Shown here: positions 1 to 12,246 of the stretch, in pieces
Layout: the number at the start of each line of letters is the position of its first letter
Numbering within the stretch: the stretch's first letter is position 1
Source of the DNA: Cryptomeria japonica
Lineage: Eukaryota; Streptophyta; Pinopsida; Cupressales; Cupressaceae
Direction: 5' to 3'
DNA: 64,000 nucleotides
Assembly: GCF_030272615.1 (NCBI RefSeq)
Contig: NC_081410.1
Location: 221,577,415 to 221,641,414, forward strand
Program-made: the position numbers and the translations under genes
Notes under the pieces: model-generated
The model's database searches: none
What the model was told of the DNA's origin: nothing
Seen by the model: the letters and a program-made list of their open reading frames with translations, nothing else

Positions 1-1
1 T

Positions 2-1691
2 CCTGAAGGGCACACCATACCAAGATCATATAGGCTTATGTTTCCATGCACAAATAACGTTGTTGAATATGAGGCATTGGTTATAGGCATCAAAATGGCC
101 ATAAAATGGAGAATCAGAGAATTAAAAGTTTACAGAGATTCACAACTAGTCATCAATCAAATCAACAATGACTATCAGATAAGGAACGACAAGCTACTAC
201 CATACAAGCATATGGTGGATGATTTCAAACAATATTTTGTACACATCACCTTTGAGCAAATACCATGGTTGGACAACAGAGCAGCCAATGCAATGGATAC
301 TATCGCTTCACTACTGCAAATTCCAAAGCAACAAAATCGTTACGAGTTTCTGGTAGAGAAACTATTCTCCCCAGCCTATGACCATTCTGATTCCCATGTT
401 ATCTATTCCTTGACCGGTTCAGACTCTCCATTATATGGACCGATATATGACTATCTTAAGAGCAATATCCTACCCATTGACCTATCTTGAAACCAAAAAT
501 GCAACTTTATCTGGCAAGCCACCCGTTATACTCTCATTGCTGATACTTTGTACCGTCAAGGTCTAGATGGTACTCTTCTTCGTTGCCTTGATCATAATGA
601 ATCTGACTCCGCTTTACAAGAGCTTCATGAAGGTATATGTGGCACACATTCAAGTGGTCCTACTTTTTCTAAAAAGCTTCTAAGAATGGGATATTACTGG
701 CCGACAATGGAAAAAGACTCTTATCACTTTGCAAAGAAGTGTCCTAAATGCCAAATCCATGGCAATCTTATACATGCACCAGCACAGGAACTGCAACCAT
801 TCACAACATCCTAGCTCTTTTACCAGTGGGGACTAGACTTGGTTGGCAAAATTCATCCTTCATCTTGAAATGGACACAAGTTCATTATAACTGCAACATA
901 ATACTTTGCCAAGTGGATTGAAGCGGTCCCCATGACTACAGTAACTGGGAAACAAATAGCCTCTTTCATCCTTAATTATCTGATCTGTAGATATGGCATT
1001 CCAAGTTCCATCATCACAAATAATGGACGACCTTTCAAGAACCAAGATGTACGAGAACTATGTGAAATTTCAAAATCCAACATCATTTTTCTACACCTTA
1101 CTACCCACAGGGGAATGGTCAGGCAGAAGCATCCAACAAGACAATATTGCATATCCTAAAGAAAACAGTGAATGATGCAGGCAAAGATTGGCATGTACAA
1201 CTAAATCCAGCACTTTGGGCATATAGAACTAGCATCCACACACCTACGAGAGCTACACCATATTCATTGGTATATGGATTAGAAACAATTTTACCATTAG
1301 AGGTAGAAATTCCATCTCTCAGAGTCTCTTTGAAAGGCCTAATTCCAGATGAAGAATATTGAGTTAATCGACTGCAGGAGCTCAAACTGCTAGATGAAAG
1401 ATGCCAACATGCCTACACTCATCTCAAAGCATATCAACAACGCATGTGCAGAAGCTACAACCACAAGGTCATTCCTAGAATTTTTAAAATTGGTGACCTG
1501 GTACTCAAGGAAAATCCTAGAAAAAAACAAGATCGAGAAAAGAAAGGGAAATTTGAACCTAACTGGTTAGGTCCCTATGTCATCATGTCATCATATCAGC
1601 TTATGGATCAGGCGCTTATTAGCTAACAACTTCAGAAGGAGATGTGCTCGATGAACCAACTAACATCCATCTGAATAAATACTACTCTTGA
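2..1691 (+). pseudogene. Pol remnant: archaeal-like RNase H plus integrase
   Basis: The first part (2-490) matches a retroelement RNase H with motif EYEALVIGIK and the catalytic-type RDSQLV. It runs in the same frame, past a TGA at 488-490, into the integrase HHCC zinc domain (about 620-760, ending CPKCQ). Integrase core follows, with TAG at 812-814 and further stops. The first catalytic Asp position before YFAKW is a TAA codon and the second reads TNNG where TDNG is expected. Several small frameshifts lie at about 1065-1110, after which GQAEASNK keeps the catalytic Glu. The C-terminal part (GDLVL, then NWLGPYVI) is present and the frame can be followed to a stop at 1689-1691. It is inactive as read and otherwise similar to the polyprotein at 15430-20985. 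Confidence 0.85.
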
Positions 1692-2700
1692 GTAGTCTAA
1701 TGCACGAAAAAATCAAAAAATCAAGAAAAATCAAGAAAAAGCAAATAAAGAGGTACGATAAAAGCAACTGGTGAAAACCTAGCAATAGGCGCTATTGTGA
1801 GAGGACAAATCCTCTATCTATATTCATATTGTTATATCCACAGTAAAGCACTATCGGCCATTGCCCGACATTTTATCATAATATCCATCCAGGACATACT
1901 TAGCGTAGTCACTATCTTGGTTTATCCACATATCCTTTCATTGCATCTCACCATGGCTTGGTAATCACTGTACATATCCACATTAAGAGGCACGCTCAGC
2001 TAGGGGCAGTATTAATCAGAACTTGCTGCACGTTCAAGACGTCAAAACTAGTAGCAAACTCAAAACATCATATCCAGCAAACAAAACTCAACAATCACAA
2101 AAACCACACATTGGTCGATTAACGGGATTCACAAACTATCATGGATGATTTCTTGAAGTATCAAATGTTGCATCTTGCATAAAGTTTTGACTATTTTTGC
2201 ACTTGAACTTTTTGAATTATTGGATCTTCTACCTTTTCTCAACAAAAGCTTCACGCTAGAGAAAGTCGTGGGGACCCCAATATTTTTTTAGTTTTCTATC
2301 TATGAGGTGATCATTTGTACTGTGTAGATACTTGTCTCGAGATGTGATTCACAGCATATCACTGAAGACATGATCCCACATCACGCATACAAATGGTTTA
2401 ATCTTGTCTGTTTATACGCAATCCGCACTCAGGTCGTCCTGGTTCAATTATACCTTGATGCTTGTGCTATCTTGCAAAATCAAAAATCATGTAAATTTTT
2501 CTCAGGTCATTATGGTTCAATTATACCATTATGCTTGTATAAATTTTCAACATATCCCAAAACATATCAATTCTCAATGATGATACCTACAAAGAAAACA
2601 AACAATATGTGGCTATACAAGGATGACGAATGCAGAATGAGGATGCTCAAATCAATTAGTTGCATATCATTTTACAATTAGTTGCATATCATTTAAAATC
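1692..2700. other. Non-coding 3' region of element 1
   Basis: Between the end of integrase and the 43-bp repeat I see no gene. The start (1710-1800) is A-rich, with repeated aaaatcaag words, followed by gtgaaaacctagcaataggcgc at about 1770, a type of sequence often found downstream of pol in Tat elements. The short ORF at 2370-2681 has no recognisable domain and is probably chance. Confidence 0.5.
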
Positions 2701-2702
2701 TT

Positions 2703-2893
2703 ACATCTCACAACATATCATTATCATACATCTCATTTTCAAGATACATCTCACAACATATCATTATCATACATCTCATTTTCAAGATACATCTCACAAA
2801 CATATCATTATCATACATCTCATTTTCAAGGTACATCTCATAGCATATCATTATCATACATCTCATTTTCAAGATACATCTCACAACTTCATG
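2703..2893. repeat. 43-bp tandem repeat, about 4.3 copies
   Basis: The word tctcattttcaag recurs at 2731, 2774, 2818 and 2861, giving a period of 43-44 bp with few differences between units. It lies downstream of pol and beyond the 3' end of the antisense PMD gene. Tandem arrays in the hypervariable 3' region are an established trait of Tat/Ogre elements. Confidence 0.9.
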
Positions 2894-5249
2894 CATTATA
2901 CCATCATATTCATCGCATATCAAATCACATGCATCTATCTAAGCATTGCATCATCATAGAAAAATAAAAAATCATATAGAAAGCATAGTCCATAACACAT
3001 CACATAAGGATAAAAGAAAATGGTGTCATATATATATCTCAAAAATGATCAATGTACAAAATATGTCATGTATGTGCCAATACAACAAAATGATCAATTT
3101 ACAATGGAGACAACGTCTCTCAGGTATGACTATCTCCTAAGGGAGACGGTCTCGCTGCAGATGTCCCAGCACATGGATCTTTAGGTGGATCCTATCTAGG
3201 AGGCCCTGTCACGCCTCTACTCTATGTCCTCGACCCAGTCTCTCGAGATCGATTAGATCTTGACACTGTGAAACTCTTCACTCGACGCTCCCTAGGCACT
3301 GCATCCTCATAATGTCTCTGATAGTACTCTGCCTCCTTGGCTCTCAAAGCCAGCTCTCTCAAGGTGTCTCTCATTGGGCCACCTATTGTCGCTCTCTGCA
3401 AACTCGCTGCAAGCTCCTCTACTCGACCTCGAGGCTCTATCTCGGTATCACGCTCTGTGGTCAGCTGAATAATCTGACACTGATGTGCCAACAACTGTGT
3501 CTGCAATTGCTGCACTAACAACTATAGTGATCTAATCTGTGCATCCTCCAAATGCGTCAAAATCCGCATCTGCAAAGGTACCTGTGAAGGGGTACCCCCT
3601 ATCCCTCTACCTGTCCTCGGTGCTGGTGGAGGTAAAACATTTGACCTCCTCCTCTGGGCTGGTCGTCTGAAATCATCATGACCTCCCACCACCACTATCA
3701 CCTCTCCAACCCTCTCCTCACCCCCAGCTCTGATAGACAAACCTCCTCTCCCTCTATCCACCATAGCCCACCACACTCCTCTCTCCACCTGTATCCCTCT
3801 ATCACCACCATCTCCACCCCTATCTCCTCTCCTCCCCCGATCCAATCTCCCCCTATCCCCTCGCCGACCTCGGCCACCTCCTCCACCATCTCCGCCATCG
3901 CCACCTCTTCCATCATCACCTCCCTCATCTACCTCCTCACCAGCCTCTCCCCATCTCCCTAGCCTCTCAGGCTGATCATCCTCATCATCAAAAGCGAGAA
4001 TCATCTCCGCTGGATCTGATATCCTGGCCACTGCACGCACTGCAAACTCATCAGTCATCTTTTCATCCACTATCTCAGGGGCGTAGTCCCATATCTGGTT
4101 GGCTAAGTGAAAGAACTCCTCCACGATCGTCGTGCTATCAATCGTGGGTCCCCACTCTGAAATATCTTGTCTCCGTCGAGCATATAAACATGCTCCCTGT
4201 GGAATCCCTTGCTATCGACCATACTGCCACAACACCCGGTTATGCAAAAACCTCTCAATAACAAAGGGCGTCTACCCTATTAGATACCTGGACATATATA
4301 CATAGGGCATCTCCATCCCGTCCTCTGCCCATACCTCACAACTTGTATATGGTCGCCAGACGACCGTATCAATATCATCCAGAACTCTCCCCCAGTGGTC
4401 TAGTTTGCCCAGCTTACGCTGGACAACTATCCCTCGATATCCGTATGCATACGGACACCCAACAGGCCTATCTCTGTCTGCCAGTGGCCTAGCTGCAGGA
4501 ATATGGTCCCATGCCCATACCTATAGCAACGTAACCATAGTTGATAGACTACCATAACCCAAGTATACCACCTGATGCAAATCCCTGTATAAGTGGGCCA
4601 GCATAGCCGACCCCTATGCAAATTGGCGACCCTGTGTCACCATGTCCTTCAAGACCAATCCCCATCCCACAGCCAGCCCCTTTGACCTACGGTCGAGACA
4701 TAAGAAACCACCTATGAAACCTGCCAGCACTGATGGTAGAGGAGCGTAATCCAAATCTAAAAACTCCTACTAGGGGATCTCATACCCACAAACTGTATCA
4801 TCATGCAGAATGCGATGAAGTGCCTCGGTCTCACCCTTCTCAGTCTGCTCATAGGGTAGCAATGCACCTACCACAGGAATCCATAGAATCCGGTAACAAT
4901 CCTTAGCCGTCACTATGATCTCGCCTGTCACCAAATGAAAGGTGTTTGTATCACTAAGCCACCTCTCAGCTAATGCTGTCAATAAACCTCGGTTAATGAT
5001 AAATCGAGGCATCTCTAACAACGAGGACATGCCACACCTCTCAATAATATCCCTATCAGCTTGTGTCAATCATGGTATCAATGACCACACTCTCAGAAAT
5101 CGCTCTCGCGACTGAACCACTCCAAGATGCTCCTGTCAAAAAGCCAAACAAGTCCAATATCAGTTTCCTCATCAAAATCAAATTTATATCAAAAATTGAA
5201 CCTTTGAAAATCTAATCAAGTTCCACATCATATCAATCCATTTTCATAT

Positions 5250-5570
5250 CAAATCATATCAGCTTGTAACACAACTCAAGTTTCACAATCAAATCAACTT
5301 GTAACACAACTCAAGTTTCACAATCCATATCAACTTGTAACATAGCTCAAGTTTCACATTCATATCAACTTGTAACACAACTCAAGTTCCACAATCAATG
5401 CAGCTTGTAAAACAACTCAAGCTCCACATATATATCAACTTGAAACAATGCAAATCAAATCAAGTTCATATCAAAAACATCCATATCAAACACCACATCA
5501 TATCAAATCAGCATCAAATCAATATCAACTTGAAAAATTGCAAATCAAATCAAGTTATATCAGAACTCAT
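5250..5570. repeat. About 32-bp imperfect tandem repeat in intron 1 of the antisense PMD gene
   Basis: Units of the form caacttgtaacacaactcaa plus gtttcacaat and a short spacer occur about six times between 5255 and 5440. More diverged cousins (tatcaacttgaaa, aaatcaaatcaagtt) continue to about 5570. The array lies inside the proposed intron 5133-6243. Confidence 0.8.
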
Positions 5571-5689
5571 ATTGGACAACTTATCAAAACAATGACAACA
5601 GACACGCAGACTGACAATTTGTACTTATCCCAGCAAAACTGGCATCAACCTACCAATTTTCTTCATCCAAAAATCACACTTTACCAAAT

Positions 5690-6165
5690 TTTTTCCCTAT
5701 GCGCTAAACAATCTTGTCTACTTGCTAAACTGCTTAGTATGCGCTACCCCGTCCTCACAAAGCGCTAGCCAATCCACCCTATGCGCTAGCTAGAACCTAC
5801 ATGCTACCCCTTTTCTCCAAAGCGCCACCTAACCTACCCCAAGTGCTAAACTACCCTATGCACTATCCTACTTGGTTTCTGCGCTATAATCCTTCCCTGC
5901 TGTGTTAGGTCATACCTACGCGCTACCTAGGCCTACCAATGCGACCCCCTAGAAACCCTATGCGCTAGGTATCTCCTACACGCTACCCATTTTTCCCTCT
6001 GCGCTACCTTGTGATCCCGGTGCACTAACATAATCTTAAGCGCTATCCTAACCTTAAGATGTGCTATCTTAATTTTTTCAGACGCTACCCTATTTTCTTG
6101 AACCTTACGCGCTACGAAACCTATCGTATGCGCTACACTTTGACCCTGACGCGCTAAACCGACAA
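5690..6165. repeat. Dispersed GCGCTA motif array
   Basis: The motif gcgcta (with variants tgcta, cacta and gcgcca) occurs roughly every 20-35 bp, about twenty times, often as tatgcgctac or aagcgctagc. The core AGCGCT is palindromic. It sits in the proposed intron 1 of the antisense PMD gene, 80-550 bp from its proposed donor site. No full-length repeat unit is conserved; only the core is. Confidence 0.75.
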
Positions 6166-6393
6166 ATCCGCGTGACAAAATTGAAATCTTGATAAAAAAT
6201 GACAAAATAAAAAATCCAAAAGGGGTCAAAAAGATTGACTTACCGGTGGTCCATACGTGACGGGCCTCCGATACCTCCGCACGCGCTCGAATCAATGAGA
6301 AGCATAAGGAACCGGCATGTTGACTTTTCTCCAAGTGTCACTTTTTCTAAAGTCAACAAGCACAAATGAGACAAAAAGAAATCACTTTTTCCC

Positions 6394-6400
6394 CTTTATA
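6394..6400 (-). promoter_or_regulatory. Candidate TATA box of the antisense PMD gene
   Basis: On the minus strand the sequence reads CCCTATAAAGGGG, with TATAAAG about 76 bases before the proposed ATG at 6318. That is a reasonable distance for a plant TATA box. It lies between the 3' LTR and exon 1. Confidence 0.35.
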
Positions 6401-6725
6401 GGGTAAATCAAAATTAGGGTTATATGGAGGAACCCGTAAGTTGCTCGTGGTGTCGCATACAACCCTACCAAACATCATTATCGAGAGATGAATCAATTTA
6501 TTGCATTCAACATAGACTAAAATTTAAAATGCCATAAAATTTATCAAAATTATCCAAATCAAATCAAATGTTCAAAATTTTTGATTCATCTCCCGAGGGG
6601 GCATTATCAACATTATTTATCAAATCTGGGGCACGACATGAACATCTCGACATAAAAATTGATCATAACTAAATCATGGCAATACATCATTTTCTTTGAA
6701 TCAACATGTGCACACACATCACTTC

Positions 6726-6739
6726 AAAGAGGGGCAAAA
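6726..6739 (+). other. Polypurine tract of element 1
   Basis: The sequence aaagaggggcaaaa lies directly before the TG of the 3' LTR at 6740. This is the expected place for the plus-strand primer. Confidence 0.8.
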
Positions 6740-8207
6740 TGTAGACGTATAAAAGTGACCATATTCCTAAATGAATATTTAATGTTCATTTTATTCCCAT
6801 TCCTCTATTTAGTTAAATCTAATTTAATTAAATCAGCCACATTCTACTATTTAATTAAATAAATTATTCAATTTATTTAGTTAAATTCACTTAAGCCCTT
6901 TACATCATTTTATTTAATTAAATCCCTTCTTCTTACTTTTAATTAAATTTACATTTAATTAATAGTTTATCCCAAATTGAATAAATCTAATTTATTTAAT
7001 TTCCCAATTTGTAACCAAATTGAAATAAAGCAATTTATTTTAATTAATCCTATTATCTCTCATCCACTTGCATTTTCCTACATCTCCCACTTGCATCCTA
7101 ACCCTATTCCTAATTTCTTCTAGAATCCATCTAATCCTAATCAATTAACCTAAATCCATTCATTATCCCTTTTCCCTAAATTTGAGGAGGTCACTTCTCA
7201 AATTTGGAGTAAAGTCTTCAAACGGCATTAAAAGCCTTTATGCCTTCAACAAGCCAACTTGATTGAATACCCCCAAATTTGGAAGGACTCTTACAAATTT
7301 GTCCACAAAGTCTTCAAACCATTAATCGTTAACTAACCCTTAGTGGCATGGTTAGAGACTTTTTGACTAACTTAACCCTCATCTAACCCAAGGGTCTCAT
7401 CAAGCATTCATTGCTTTGACCATGGTTATCCCTTTAACCTTTGCACAAGAGTTTACCCCTTGGGTAAAAGCTTTATCCATTGGATAACCCTAACCTAACC
7501 TTAACCCTTACCTCCTAAGGTAACCATAAGGTCTTCTCAAGCATTTAATGCTTATTTCATCTCCTCTCAACTAGTCTTATGTTGACAATTGTCAACATTT
7601 CATTGGTGAAAATTGTAAACATGGATTGATAACTTTCAATCCCGACCCTTGATTAACTCTTTCAATCCTGACCATCCATTGCCCTATTTTTACTATAAAT
7701 AGAGCTCTCATTCCTCCATTTTAAGGATCCCATGCAAGCTTTTAGTATCTCATTTATGCTCAAATTTATCAATACATCTAGCTTCTCTTTGTAATAGGAA
7801 TTAATCTAATAAGCATTTTAGACTATTTCCTTTATCATTAGCTTAAATCATTAACTAGTATATCATGTTAGGATAGTATTGCTACTAATCTTGTCATCTT
7901 ATAATCTAGTTTATTGCATTTGTAGAATCATGCATAGATAGGATGCATTTCATATTTAAATCAATCAAAAGCATCCCTCATTCTTGCATTCGTCATCCCT
8001 AAGCCACTTTGCTCAGTGATCTGAGAGCATAGGCATTGGCTTGAGGGACCTTATGAGATAGAGAACCATGGAACCAACCTTGGGAAGTTGAGTCATTCTT
8101 CATGACTCCATAACTTGCACCAAGAAGTCCAGTGGGTATGTGAACAAGCCTCTTTGAGACCACATTTTCGCATTTTAAGTTTCATTGACCCGCTTTTCCC
8201 GCACACA
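6740..8207 (+). repeat. 3' LTR of element 1
   Basis: It begins TGTAGACGTATAAAAGTGAC right after the polypurine tract and ends ccgcttttcccgcacaca at 8207, which resembles the end of the LTR of element 2 read on its own strand. A TATA box (ctataaatag) lies at 7694-7700, so U3 is about 950 bp. The next five bases, ataat (8208-8212), would be one target-site copy, but the other is outside the window. The length of 1468 bp assumes this end point. Confidence 0.75.
7694..7700 (+). promoter_or_regulatory. TATA box in the LTR of element 1
   Basis: TATAAAT in the context tttttactataaatagagctc, inside a long LTR with AT-rich U3. It is the likely promoter for genomic RNA. Confidence 0.6.
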
Positions 8208-9764
8208 ATAATATTGTTGAAATTGATGAGACACTGAGGAGGCAATCAATAATTCAAGTGTGTTGTTGTTTCCTCTGGCTCGAGTGCTCTACATAATGAA
8301 GCTAGACAAAGATATTGACAAAGTGCACCGTGATGTGCACCTCGCAGTTGCCATTGCCATAGGAGGAACCACAACTATTCCATGCAATGATCATGCAACA
8401 TGAAGTAGGTTTTATTTACTTCACTTTTTCGTTATTTGTCTTTGATAAGAGGATACCTATTTTTACATACAAAGACTTGGTTACTTTAATTCTCCAAATA
8501 AAATCTTCAAATATTACCATCGAACAAGCTTTAGAACCATGAAAGACAATATATTCATCTACAAAACAAATTTTAGTTGTAACTAAGAAGACATAGAGGA
8601 AAAGATGATTGTCATATATGCATAGAGAAGCTTTAGGCTTTAGAGAAAGTTTTATCCATGAGAAGCTTTAGGCTTTAGAAAGTTTTATGAATGGCTCTTG
8701 CTGCTCTTCCTTTGGAGGGCACTGTCTAAGACCTAGGGCTCTTTATTGTAGCATCCACCCACCTTGTCACTCATATGAGCTGCTCACAAACTCTTCTAAT
8801 CTTGATTGCTTTCTCTGTCAATGGAGTCTTATTCATTGTGGTGCTCTTGAGATCTATTTTCACTTGGTGATTGGCTTCCTTGTGACTAAGAAAGACCTTC
8901 GTTGTTGACAAACTCTCACTGTATTATAGGTCTGAGAATGATCATTGAGTATAAGAGGATGTTGCTCTTTCTATTCAGTATTGCTAATGAATGAATCATT
9001 GAAAGATATAGTGCAGTGGCTTTTGGATGATACTTTAACCTTCTGCTCTCATTATAGATTCCTATGTCTTTTTGCCACTAAAATGCTTACTCACTGGCCT
9101 TTTGGTGTCATTGGATTGTGACAGTGATTAGGACTGTCTTTGCATTGTGGACTGCTATATCTTTAGTCCTCCTTATTTGATATGCTACTCATAGGATGGA
9201 TCTTGGTGCTCTATTTGGCTGTATTAAAATTTGGTCTTATTTCATCTTTCAACACAATGTAGATTGGAACTCATATTGACATCATGCCTTTTCTTTCCAT
9301 TTACTATGATTGGCCTAAATGGGTTAATTGTATAGGCTTTAGATAGGTTCAAACCTCTTGGCCCTAAACATGTGACGATTCATCCATCTCAGGCATTGTA
9401 AGGAGTGTAAATGATGAATAGTATATAGAGCAATGACGATTATACAGAGCAATGAACAATATATAGAGCACCCTGTCATGATTTCATATAACCATATACT
9501 CCTACTCTATTTGCTTGTTAATGATAACATGCTCATTAATAAGCAATGAAAAATAAATGCCAAAACTAGTTTGCTTTCAATGCAGGGTATTATTTTGAAT
9601 TGCAACCCTACCTCTCCATGCTGATATTAAAAATGACTCCCTTAACTTAATCTTTAATTTCTGCTCAAGACTTTGAGACCATTCTCCGCACACGAGGATA
9701 CTTGCATGACTTAGGGCTTGTCTTTGGTGAGGTCCTAGTGGTGTAAGAAGAGTGGAAACTTTGC
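8208..9764. other. Non-coding DNA between the two Tat elements
   Basis: I see no gene. ORFs such as 8687-8908 lack any recognisable domain. Parts of it (about 8900-9170) carry the words gtgacagtga and gactgtc that also mark 26600-33015, so it may be a fragment of the same repeat. Confidence 0.4.
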
Positions 9765-9767
9765 ATG

Positions 9768-9784
9768 AGATATATGTATATATA

Positions 9785-9817
<33 letters not shown>

Positions 9818-9936
9818 ATACATATGTATATGTATACATATACATATATACATGTGTATATGTATACATATACATATACATATGTATATATATATACATA
9901 CATATATACACACACACACATATAAATATATATATA

Positions 9937-9970
<34 letters not shown>

Positions 9971-9976
9971 CATACA

Positions 9977-10007
<31 letters not shown>
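9768..10007. repeat. Compound (TATACA)n and (CATA)n microsatellite
   Basis: Tatacatatacatata-type sequence runs to about 9940 and then a nearly pure (CATA) run reaches 10007, abutting the TG of the element 2 LTR. Long ORFs here on both strands are only translations of the repeat. Confidence 0.95.
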
Positions 10008-11666
10008 TGTGTGGGGGAAAAAGCGAGACTAGGCTAACATGTCCTAATCCTACCTTTTGATACACATTACGGAATACGAAAGAGCCTAGAGGTATCACAC
10101 AATTGGCTACTTCTTTTTGTGAAAGAGAGAGCCACGGGCTACCTATTAGGGTTTCTATTCCTTTGTTGTAATTGAAAGGTAAGATTATGCAAGTTCAATT
10201 CCTAACCCTAAAATGCAAGTATGAACTAATAACAAGATTGCAGAATTGAACTTAAACAATGGAAAGCTGCAAACATAAGGACAAGACAGGAATGCATATG
10301 CGTACCCGGAGACAAAATCTGAGTGAAAATGTTCGGGACGGGGGCGCGGGCGCCACTGTCCTGATTCTGCACCTGAAACTGCCACTTTGCAATCTGGAAA
10401 ACTGTCGGAAATGCTAAAAATTGCTGTCTGTCAGGAGGACCAGGGCGCCCAACGCCCCTGTCCCAGGGACCAAGGCGCCTAGCGCCCCTGTCCTAGCAAG
10501 ACCAGGGCGCCCCACGCTCCTGTCCTGGTCTTCTGCTCCGAAACTTGGTGTATGGTTCCGTCTCCGTCTGCTTCTTTCGGATCTGCAACTTGCGGCGTCG
10601 TCTGAATCCCGAAATCTGCACTTATATCTGAAAAAGGTGTTTGGGCAGCTATATAGGGTTTTGCCTTAGTCAAACCCCCGCTTCGGTGATTTCCACCTCC
10701 ACGAATAGCCAAGTTGTATTGTAAAAGTAATGTGTGTGCAGACCTTGTGTGTGTGCAAGATCTAAAATGCAAGTAAGCAAACTAGAGCAACCTAGAAAGT
10801 AAACCCTAATTGCTTGTAAATGATAATGTAAATGCTCCAAATCAAGATGCCAAGTGATCTAAAGCATGAATGTAAGTGACATAATGAGGCTTATGCAAAG
10901 ACATGAAAACAACATGAAATCATACCCAACCCCAAGGGAGGGGTACAAGCCAATCTTCAGTCGGTGATCCCTTATTGCTCTTCAATGCCTTCAAAGCCCT
11001 AAGTGAATGAATGGATTTGATGAATGCTTGGAGGATCAATGTTGAGAGTTGTTGAAGTCTTCAAAGATCTGCTCTTTCGCTGCATATGAGGTTCCTGAAA
11101 ATAAAAATCCCGATCCTTTCAAATGAAGAAAGAGAGCTCTTATGTATGAAACCCTAGGTCTTAATTCCAACTTTTGGCCGACCTAGAGATTGAATATCCC
11201 GCCAATTTCTTGGGGGTAAGCTTTATTTTATGATTGGATCGCGCTCCTAAAATTTCGGGAAAAATGTCCGGGACCGTGTGCACTTCGGGTGCCATGGTCC
11301 CGACAACTTTTCACCAAATTTTCAGGGCCGTCATATATGATGATTTTAGAGAGAATCCCGAAGTTACAGGTGATTTCGAGATGTTTTGACCCCCGAAATC
11401 AAGCCCCCAAGTTCAGAATAGGGCCTAATTAGGGTTTTTGATTGAATGATGTATTGGAGGAATAAAATGAAAAGGGCACGCTTTAACGAAAGGGCCCAAC
11501 TTTATGATGTGGAGAATGGTGAAATAGGACCTTAGACCTAATTAATTTGATTAATTAAGTGCTAAAGGAGAAATGCAATGCAAAATGTAAAATGCACCAA
11601 GGCGGGTGCTAAACTAGGTGTGAAATTGTACCACCCTAGCAAGTGCGTACAATTTATGACGCTACA
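10008..11666 (-). repeat. 3' LTR of element 2
   Basis: 1659 bp, TG...CA ends. On the minus strand it starts TGTAGCGTCATAAATTG. A TATA-like CCCTATATAG lies at about 10649-10659. ORFs within it on both strands are not supported: they also occur in the other LTR only because the LTRs are copies. Confidence 0.95.
10434..10530. repeat. Three GC-rich ~31-bp units in the LTR (GGCGCC core)
   Basis: Units of the form ggaccagggcgcccaacgcc plus cctgtccc occur three times in tandem. A related gcgggcgccactgtcctg lies 90 bp before. The GC content contrasts sharply with the rest of the LTR. The right LTR has the same array at 21592-21688. Confidence 0.85.
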
Positions 11667-11686
11667 TTTAGCCCCCACTTTAGCGG
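11667..11686 (-). other. Polypurine tract of element 2
   Basis: Read on the minus strand, taaagtgggggctaaa directly precedes the TG of the 3' LTR. It resembles the tract of element 1. Confidence 0.85.
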
Positions 11687-12246
11687 TCATATGAGTACTA
11701 CGTGCATATGCAAGCTAAAGTACAGAAAGTAAACATCATTTGAAAAAGGATATATCCATAAGTTGTCGGACGAAGCCCCCAGCGGTATCTGCAGTACACA
11801 GTTAGGAACCGCACCCTACAAAACACACATTAGATCACAAAATCACTTAATGCTTACTAAGGAAAGTGATGAAATTTGCGAGTAGCTATATGCCCCCCCT
11901 GTTTCGGCTTGCTTATTAGGGAGGTGAAACAGGGTAACATGTTTACTTACAACAAATTGTGTAAGAGAGTATTGATGAGGGATGTTCACTGAAAAGGCTT
12001 CATCAGAGCACTTTTTGGAACATCCTGAGAGTAGGGGAATGAAAATACGATTCCTACGCAACAAACGGTTCAAAAATCGCATCTCCCAAACTCAAGTTAT
12101 GATGAAATGAGTGAAAGAGGAAAATTAGGGTTTTGAAAGTAAAGGTAAAGGAATGAAAGTATATACCTTGAAAGTGACATTTGCATTTGTCACTTTGTTG
12201 ATTTCTGAATATTGTTCATTGCAGCGGAGCCCACATAGCCATCATC

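Larger units (their letters stand above)
3222..6318 (-). pseudogene. Antisense plant mobile domain (PMD) gene of element 1, broken
   Basis: On the minus strand, one frame runs from 5132 to 3222. It opens with the PMD start (LTQADRDIIERCGM), continues through VWAWDHIPAARPL and GCPYAYGY, then RPYTSCE and VLWQYGR, all typical of PMD (aminotransferase-like) proteins. The tail is a Gly/Arg/Asp-rich stretch (about 3700-4000) and a Gln/Glu-rich probable coiled coil (3240-3520). Stops interrupt it: TGA just upstream of LTQAD, two adjacent TAGs at 4767-4772, and TAGs at 4521-4523 and 3522-3524, plus about three others. A proposed exon 1 is 6318-6244 (ATG, 25 codons, one TGA) ending at a perfect donor CCG/GTAAGT. 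Its intron, 6243-5133, ends in TTTTTGACAG and has phase 0. The splice structure is inferred, not shown. The gene lies head-to-head with the 3' LTR and opposite to pol. Confidence 0.75.
1..8207 (+). mobile_element. Tat-lineage Ty3/gypsy element, 3' part (element 1)
   Basis: The element enters from the left edge, so its 5' LTR, gag, protease and reverse transcriptase are outside the window. What is seen is an archaeal-type second RNase H and integrase (2-1691), a 5-kb 3' region carrying tandem repeats and an antisense plant-mobile-domain gene (3222-6318), a polypurine tract (6726-6739) and a 3' LTR (6740-8207). A second, archaeal-like RNase H just before integrase is the known hallmark of the Tat lineage. 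The layout is the same as in the complete element at 10008-22823, which supports the boundaries. The right end is set by a TG...CA LTR whose last bases resemble those of element 2. Confidence 0.85.

Noticed and set aside
3678-3962. Ser/Pro/Thr-rich ORF on the plus strand
   Set aside because: It is the complement of the Gly/Arg-rich part of the antisense PMD gene.
5690-6165. CRISPR-like array of GCGCTA words
   Set aside because: The repeated part is only six to ten bases, spacing is irregular, and the context is a plant retroelement.
9577-10037. Long ORFs rich in Tyr, Ile, Cys and His on both strands
   Set aside because: They are translations of the TATACA/CATA microsatellite.
10421-10772. 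ORFs in the LTR, also present at 21578-21929
   Set aside because: They recur only because the two LTRs are copies; no domain, and both strands are open through the GC-rich repeat.
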